From the NCBI GenBank assembly GCA_949825025.1, contig OX463779.1, positions 46,521,284-46,585,283 of the forward strand: a stretch of 64,000 nt of DNA, in the 5' to 3' direction. Each line of letters starts with the position of its first letter. Positions within the stretch are counted from its first letter, which is position 1. A program made the translations under genes and the position numbers. The notes under the pieces are model-generated. The model saw only the letters and a program-made list of their open reading frames with translations, did not search any database and was not told the DNA's origin. This DNA comes from Siphlonurus alternatus. Lineage: Eukaryota; Arthropoda; Insecta; Ephemeroptera; Siphlonuridae. This document shows, in pieces, positions 58,531 to 64,000 of this stretch.

Positions 58531-58816
58531 TCTCTGACTTATTTCTAACAAAAATTGTGATATTCATATGTCGTGAGCATATGAGTGAAAACAAAGTTCT
58601 TAATGAATGTCGGTCATGTATTTATACTAACAAGAGACTTTCGATTTTCATCTCTCAATATAAATGAATTTTGCTTCTGCCAGTTCTGTCTCTCATCATC
58701 ATTCCCCCACATTGAGAGAGAGGAGAGAGAGGCTTAGTGCTCATTAGTTCCTCAAACACGCGTAGCGCCTCCCTGTTATAGCCAGAGAGCAAGCGAGCAA
58801 GTAGAGCTGCAAAAAC

Positions 58817-58818
<2 letters not shown>

Positions 58819-58869
<51 letters not shown>
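58819..58869 (+). repeat. (CT)n microsatellite
   Basis: About 25 CT units; GAGA-factor-like on the other strand. Confidence 0.9.
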
Positions 58870-58872
<3 letters not shown>

Positions 58873-59277
58873 TCTAGTCTGTCCAAACACGCCACTACAT
58901 GCTGGTTGCGAGGAAGGCGTCCTCCCTCGTCAAATATGGAAATGCGACGGTGGTCGTAGCACTAACGTGTACGTCGCGGTGGAAACCTCTCTGGGGAGCA
59001 TATCTCGTGTTAAATGTACCCTTGTATCCTTGTGTGCAGACATGTCAAATAAATTCAAGCACAGCATAATATTTAACTCTAAGACATGTTTTTTCCACTT
59101 GAATATTTTTACATGTAAATATTATAATATGAATTATTTTCTACTTATAAAATAAAGAAACAAAGACATCTTATATTTATGTTAGAACAACAGTAAGCGA
59201 CAAATGCAGAAGTATATCGGAATCAGATATATTCGCCTCAGAATATAAGTGTAGTATAAACCACGAAGTTTTGACCC

Positions 59278-59408
59278 TACGTACACTCGTCACCTTGGAA
59301 AATTTCCCACTTACAGCCCTGTTTATAACCATGCCCTGTGTTATTCTTACGGGGAATGATGATTAACAAGACTGCAAAGGGAAATTTTCTGAGGCAATGA
59401 CAGTACAT
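59278..59408. repeat. Family E hairpin
   Basis: TACGTACACTCGTCACCTTG and TTCTGAGGCAATGACAGTAC ends with the family arms; slightly diverged. Confidence 0.65.
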
Positions 59409-59645
59409 GAAACATAAGGTGTCTAACTGTCTATAATTGCATCAAAACTTTATGCATGGTTTATACAATGTTCACTTATATTCTGAGGCGACGATTTGTT
59501 TTTTGATCAGCAAAATTATGCATGATGTCAAGTAAGATGTTAGGCTGCCTATTAATTAGCATATCGAGATTTCATTGCGTAGGCAACCCATCCTACTTTC
59601 AAGCTAACTTCATGTCGTTCAGATTTGGCTTGGCAGAATTGAATT

Positions 59646-59706
59646 GAATTTATTGATGTATTGTGACTTCGGGTCTGCGGACCACAAGCAATCATTGCTC
59701 GTATAT
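59646..59706 (+). repeat. Short dispersed repeat, copy 2
   Basis: TTTATTGATGTATTGTGACT then GGTCTGCGGACCACAAGCAA; compare the copy at 5.8 kb. Confidence 0.55.
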
Positions 59707-61027
59707 TGGTTTGTTGAAAACTATAAATGGTTCATACTTGGTTTTCATCGGAAGCGCTCGGGAGTCATTCGGCTCGGCTCGGTCAGTGCAGTTCTTCGTT
59801 ACAAACAACACACCAATGACTTAAGATGTTACAAACACGACGAAAACCGAGTTACATGTGAATCAGAGTATAGAATATCAACTGGAGTATACAATATCTC
59901 TCTTCCATGTCCATATTACTTGCTTGCATGATGCATCTATATGTAACAGTATTAAGTTTTGTCAAAATATATTATAGAATTCTATATTATTCTGCTTACC
60001 AATTGAATTAAAAAAAAAATCGTAATTACATTACTTACAATAAATCCACATGAATTTTTATTATAATAAAATAATATACATTTATATAGCATTTTAAGTA
60101 TATACTTAAAATTTTATATAATATGACTGAAAAATTCAAGCCTTGATATTTTTGTTCTTCTCAACAATAAAAGCCAATTAACTAAGTCAACAATAGATTC
60201 AGATACATTGTCACACGATGTCAAGCAAGCAATATAACGTGGCAACACACTAAAATGTCTCTAGGATCGTGCTCAATAAAAAGTTTTATATCAGTTACGC
60301 TCTGATGACGATCTTTGGAAATCAGTCCCTTCTCGAACAAAATGTCGTCAAAACGTAATTTATGGAAGAGAAAGCACGATGTCAATAAAACATTTTAATG
60401 TTGAATATTCTTTTATTGACAAATAAAGGCAATATTTTTATGTCATATACATGTGAATTATATAATAATATTAAGTTAAAATTTTATAAATATCATATAT
60501 TTTGAAGCATTGCAAATTACCCTCATGCGTGTAAAACATAATAAAAATCACTGAGTAAAAGTTTCAGCTTTATTAATTAAAAAAAAAAGAGCAAAAATTC
60601 AAATTCTCCCTACCAGAAGACAATAAATAAGCCCTGCCCATTATGCTGCACTTTCTTTACCCATAATCGACCTTATGCACCTCTCTCTCTCTCTCTCTTC
60701 TGTCTCTCAGCTACAAACAGATTACGTAATAACGTAATATAAAATTTCAAACTTGTGACAAACATTCAACTGTGATTGATATATATAACCTATAAAGATA
60801 AATCCTTAAAATATAGTGATAAAAACGTTATCAGTATCTTTATTAAAAAAATAAATAAATAAAACAATCTATAAGAACCTATAATAATATTGTTTGAAAT
60901 TCAGTTATTCAGTTCATGAAATAGTTGGTTTTGGCCTGTGTTAAAATATCAATGTACTATAAACAAAAAAAGAAACAAGAAACAAATATTTGAAAACAAA
61001 TAACACTTTTTGCAAACTTTAGTAATA

Positions 61028-61030
<3 letters not shown>

Positions 61031-61093
<63 letters not shown>

Positions 61094-61104
61094 CATATAT
61101 ATAT
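61031..61104. repeat. (AT)n microsatellite with two breaks
   Basis: About 35 AT units broken by a G and a C. A tRNA T-arm-like fragment (CCCGGGTTCAATTCCCGG, 61123-61140) follows, so this may be the remnant of a tRNA-derived SINE. Confidence 0.8.
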
Positions 61105-62184
61105 TTACATTTAAAGTCCGTAGTCCCGGGTTCAATTCCCGGCCGAGTTCACTCTTTTCTTTCGAACGCTTATACTTGTATGATACGTACCGATGACGGA
61201 AAAAGCACATTAGAATTAACTTATATATAAAACATCAACGTGTCTGACTGAATGTTGTCTGTCACGCGAACTGCCCACACGTGATTTGTTGTGTCCTTGA
61301 CTTTTATCTGCTGTCCAGCTGGTCACGTGGGTCATGACGTCACTGCTCGCGGCTCCAGAGATCACCAACATCTGTACATCAACTTTGTGAGGCGACAGAA
61401 CAACACTGCTGGCGTTACGTAACGAGTAAGTCATCAAAATTAGCTTTGATTTTTGAAATATTCCTAAATTTGAGCTCTAAATCTTCAGTTACAAAAAATA
61501 AAAAAATATCATTTCCTATTACATTTATTCCATTCACCTAAAATTAATCATTTTTATTGTGTACGTACTGTACTGTATATTAGTTATACACTAAATCAAA
61601 GTTAAATATTTTGTTTTCTTTGTGTTAAAATATATTATGAATAAAATAATTTCATTTTTAATATTCAACTTTCGCTGTATCATCATATTCATGCACATAT
61701 ATTATATTATTATCTTTGAAAATATTAGTTATATAGTGTTATAGTTACATAATAGTCAATGTTATGTAACACAATATAAATCATATAATATAGCAGTTAA
61801 CGTTTCTTATAGATACAATATTTATTACAAATGCATTTTCAATGTTGCTTGCTTTTAACTTATTTCATTTTTTTCTTTCTTGAGTTCACTGAAATGAGAA
61901 AAAAGAAAAAAAATACTCGAAACATCGCAATTTAATTACTTAATTAAACTGCGATATACCAAGCATCAACTAAATTTGCCTTGGTTGTATCATATAATAA
62001 ATAATATTGTTTGTATATATATATAATTGTCTGACTCAGCAATTATCTCAATTAAACAACCAATAAATAAAATAAATAAATGAATATTTTTTACAAGCTA
62101 TGATGTAACTGCAAGAATAAATAATCATGCAATGCAGGACTGTGTTCTGCAAAACAAAAACTTAATAATATTTTTCTCCAGATC

Positions 62185-62269
62185 ATGTACTGGACGGAGC
62201 TCCTGCTGTTCGCCGCGGCGCTACTGCTGCTGGTCGTCTGGACAAGACGCCCCAAAAACTACCCTCCAG
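62185..62269 (+). CDS. P450 exon 1 (membrane anchor)
   Basis: ATG to CCTCCAG/GTACGT. 28 codons: hydrophobic anchor and the start of the proline-rich hinge. A splice acceptor immediately upstream suggests this is the first coding exon but not the first exon. Confidence 0.84.
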
Positions 62270-63031
62270 GTACGTCGTCAATAGAACGATCATCAACCTG
62301 ATTTCGAGTGACCTTGCTGAGTAGTCAAGGTCATTCCAAGGTCACGTTGATGACCGTTCTCCAATTTGGCAGGTCCGTTCTCCGTGCCCCTGCTGGGCAG
62401 CCTCCCCGCGATGAGTCGCATCAAGGGACACCCCCACGACGTCTTGTGGACCCTCGGCAAGCAGCATGGTCCGGTCACTGGCATCTTCCTTGGTCCTCAG
62501 CCCGTCGTGGTGGTCACCGGATACCAAGCGGTCAAACACGTGCTGGGCAGGGAAGACCTCGCGTACAGATCAAATACGCTTCCGGTGCAACATTACTTCT
62601 TCCAGAAACGTCTAGGTAAGAAAATAAATTTATTTCCAGTGAAGTGAGGTCTCGTGGCGCAGTGCATTGATCGGTTCTCGTTAATCACCGAAGTCAAGCA
62701 ACGTCGAGCATGGTTAGTACTTGGATAGGTGACCATTTCAATTAAAAATCACGTTGCTCCCTCCCTGGGGTTAGTTCATTTTGCTTCCCACCCAGTGCAG
62801 TGATGCACTTGTGTGTGGTTCCCCTGGCGTTCCCCAGGCTTTGGACATCACTATGGTGTCCATTGATAAAAAGTATAGAGGTGTCCGTCCTGACTGAGGT
62901 TTTACATGGATCCCTCAGTCTCACCTCAGCGAATGCTGGGACGCGTGACAGGCCGTAGTTGCTATCCCTTCCCTACCTTATCCCTATATCCATTACCCCG
63001 CCGTGAGCTGTAAGCTCTTAGGGGTGTATCC

Positions 63032-63079
<48 letters not shown>

Positions 63080-63618
63080 GAAATCGAGTGCATTATTTGT
63101 CATGTTCTTTAAAAAATAAATGGAATTAATGCTAAATAAATTAATTTATAAAGCAATAAAATTCTTAATGACCTAAATCAATAATTTTTCCAGGCGTGTT
63201 CTTCACAGACGGCCCCATATGGAAGGAGCAGCGACGGTTCACGTTACGTCACCTCCGAGACTTCGGCTTCGGTCGTCAAACGATGGACGCTCTGATTCAA
63301 GAGGAGGCCGGCGTGCTGCTGGAGGCGGTGGAGGCGGAGGTGAACGACGCCCCCGAGCAGCTCAAGACTGGCGTGGACATCCTGCCCATCTTCCCCGTGC
63401 TGGCCATCAACATCTTGTGGACCATCATGGCGGGCGAGCGCTTCGAGCTCTCCGATAAACTCTTTCTTAGTCTCACGAGAGCCGTCGTGGCGCTCTTCCG
63501 AGGTGGTAGAACAATCAGTCCTGTCACCTTCTTCCCAGCCCTGCAGAAAATACCGATCATCAATGCTAACTACCAGCGTCAAATCACAGCCGTCCGCGAG
63601 ATACAAGCCTTTGTCGAG
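62185..63618 (+). CDS. cytochrome P450, CYP2 clan (CYP15/CYP305-like), 5' three exons; gene continues past window
   Basis: P450s of this clan are ER-anchored haem monooxygenases. Arthropod members oxidise juvenoids, ecdysteroid precursors or xenobiotics. The 251 codons visible hold an N-terminal anchor (MYWTELLLFAAALLLLVVW), a stop-transfer TRRP, the NYPPGP hinge, LLGSLP, VVVVTGYQAVKHVL, and helix C with the signature WKEQRRFTLRHLRDFGFGR; W and the following R residues contact haem propionates. Helices E-G follow (ILPIFPVLAINILW). The ExxR, PERF and Cys-ligand motifs lie beyond the window. Intron phases are 1, 1 and 0. An acceptor (TTTTTCTCCAG) sits four bases before the ATG, so a 5' UTR exon probably lies upstream. 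The family within the clan cannot be fixed without the C-terminal half. Confidence 0.86.
62373..62615 (+). CDS. P450 exon 2 (hinge to helix B')
   Basis: Acceptor TTGGCAG, donor GTAAGA. It starts PFSVPLLGSLPAM and ends YFFQKRLG, with the first base of a split Gly codon. Confidence 0.86.
62651..63077 (+). mobile_element. 5S-rRNA-derived SINE, near-complete copy with poly(A)
   Basis: The head matches the 3' half of 5S rRNA: CACCGAAGTCAAGCAACGTC, then TGGTTAGTACTTGGATAGG and GTGACC, which covers the internal Pol III promoter. A non-5S body of about 300 bases follows, ending GGGGTGTATCCTTGT and a poly(A) of about 40. It lies in P450 intron 2. This architecture is that of SINE3-class elements. Confidence 0.85.
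63194..63618 (+). CDS. P450 exon 3 (helices C to G region)
   Basis: Acceptor TTTCCAG, donor GTATTT after FVE. It encodes VFFTDGPIWKEQRRFTLRHL and the region to A-F-V-E. The reading past the donor (VFSQRLVKLI) does not resemble the family, which supports the splice. A TA-flanked repeat element begins 18 bases after the donor. Confidence 0.85.
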
Positions 63619-63636
63619 GTATTTAGTCAGCGTTTA

Positions 63637-63835
63637 GTCAAATTAATTTGATATTTCCTCTCAAAGTAGCCGGAAGTGTAAAATTTGCAGTTTTTCTGTT
63701 TGTAATTAAGTTTTGAAACTTAAGTGGGTAGAAATGCTGAACTATGTTTGAAAAAATAACGCTGAAATACGAAAAGAAATAAAAGAAACCTTACACTTCC
63801 GGATACTTCCGAAGGGAATATCACGTAAATTTGAC
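63637..63835. repeat. Family F Tc1/mariner-like MITE next to a P450 splice donor
   Basis: TA/GTCAAATTAATTTGATATTT and CGTAAATTTGAC/TA ends. It begins 18 bases after the exon 3 donor, so it sits at the very start of the intron. Confidence 0.72.
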
Positions 63836-64000
63836 TATAAATGGGCAAAATAGGTAACAAACCCCTTGGAGGCAATAGAGGAGGAGGAGAGGGGGTGGGG
63901 GAAATAATGGTGAAGCGAGATGGAGTTTGTAATATCTAGTAATGTTTTTCATTAACCATTTCTCGGGGAACCTGCCACCTCCATTCTCTGTGCTGATACA

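Larger units (their letters stand above)
45962..62180. other. Intergenic region between Phox2 and the P450 gene (Phox2 5' end to P450 5' end)
   Basis: Divergent promoters flank this 16 kb. Repeats of families A, B, E, F, G, H, J and M and two AT/CT microsatellites occupy much of it. Non-repeat GC-richer patches are at about 48690-48910, 51100-51300, 52190-52330, 54480-54720, 56440-56600 and 58340-58530. An untranslated first exon of the P450 may lie near its right end. Confidence 0.5.

Noticed and set aside
58343..58594. Possible exon on the minus strand, including a Cys-Cys segment in one frame that recalls small secreted peptides
   Set aside because: Cysteine spacing fits no peptide family I know, frames are broken by stops and there is no clear splice partner. 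The CTCF-like reading is simpler.
61117..61150. tRNA-like T-arm (CCCGGGTTCAATTCCCGG)
   Set aside because: No acceptor stem, D-arm or anticodon arm upstream, only an AT microsatellite; probably a remnant of a tRNA-derived SINE.
62651..62730. 5S rRNA gene
   Set aside because: Only the 3' half of 5S is matched, with substitutions, and it leads straight into a repeat body and poly(A).
63244..63606. Minus-strand ORFs of 120 and 88 codons
   Set aside because: Shadows of P450 exon 3.

Overview
The window is animal nuclear DNA. It is AT-rich, its genes are split by GT-AG introns, and transposon-derived repeats and microsatellites are dense. The three genes recognised (mesh, Phox2, and a CYP2-clan P450 of the CYP15/CYP305 type) point to an arthropod. 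An insect or a crustacean would both fit, and the sequence alone does not let me choose.

Layout. (1) 1192-7065, plus strand: the 3' part of mesh, a septate-junction membrane protein. The visible exons cover part of the VWD domain, a linker and one sushi/CCP domain. The message then splices either to a proximal terminal exon (4196-4890) or to a distal pair (6197-6356 plus 6978-7065). Both choices are in the same phase and both encode a transmembrane helix, but the cytoplasmic tails differ. (2) 12263-45349, minus strand: a four-exon, 33-kb Phox2 gene of 355 codons. Its paired-like Q50 homeodomain is split after homeodomain residue 46. The N-terminal start and the C-terminal GPFxSLLS block both resemble vertebrate PHOX2A/B. 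Most of its span is intron, holding repeats and several GC-richer, non-repetitive islands that may be regulatory. (3) 45350-62184: the Phox2 5' flank with CCAAT, GC and CRE motifs, then an intergenic stretch with a cluster of CACGTG E-boxes and CTCF-like sites. (4) 62185 to the window end, plus strand: the first three coding exons of a microsomal cytochrome P450, cut off by the window.

The rest is shaped by short non-autonomous elements. I recognise a 5S-rRNA-derived SINE (two near-complete copies, two 5'-truncated), a family of about twelve terminal-inverted-repeat elements, and many foldback elements. Two foldbacks have TTAA target duplications. Several elements are nested in one another, and some related copies elsewhere in the window act as 'empty sites'. 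No transposase, reverse transcriptase, rRNA gene, intact tRNA gene or CRISPR array was seen.

The genes do not form a functional unit. They are neighbours with separate roles: gut or epithelial barrier, neuronal transcription factor, and oxidative metabolism of hormones or xenobiotics. The observations most worth a second look are the paired mesh membrane-anchor exons, the complete Phox2 reconstruction, the 5S SINE family, the TTAA hairpins with a paralogous empty site, and periodically spaced SOX/NK2-like and CACGTG motif clusters.
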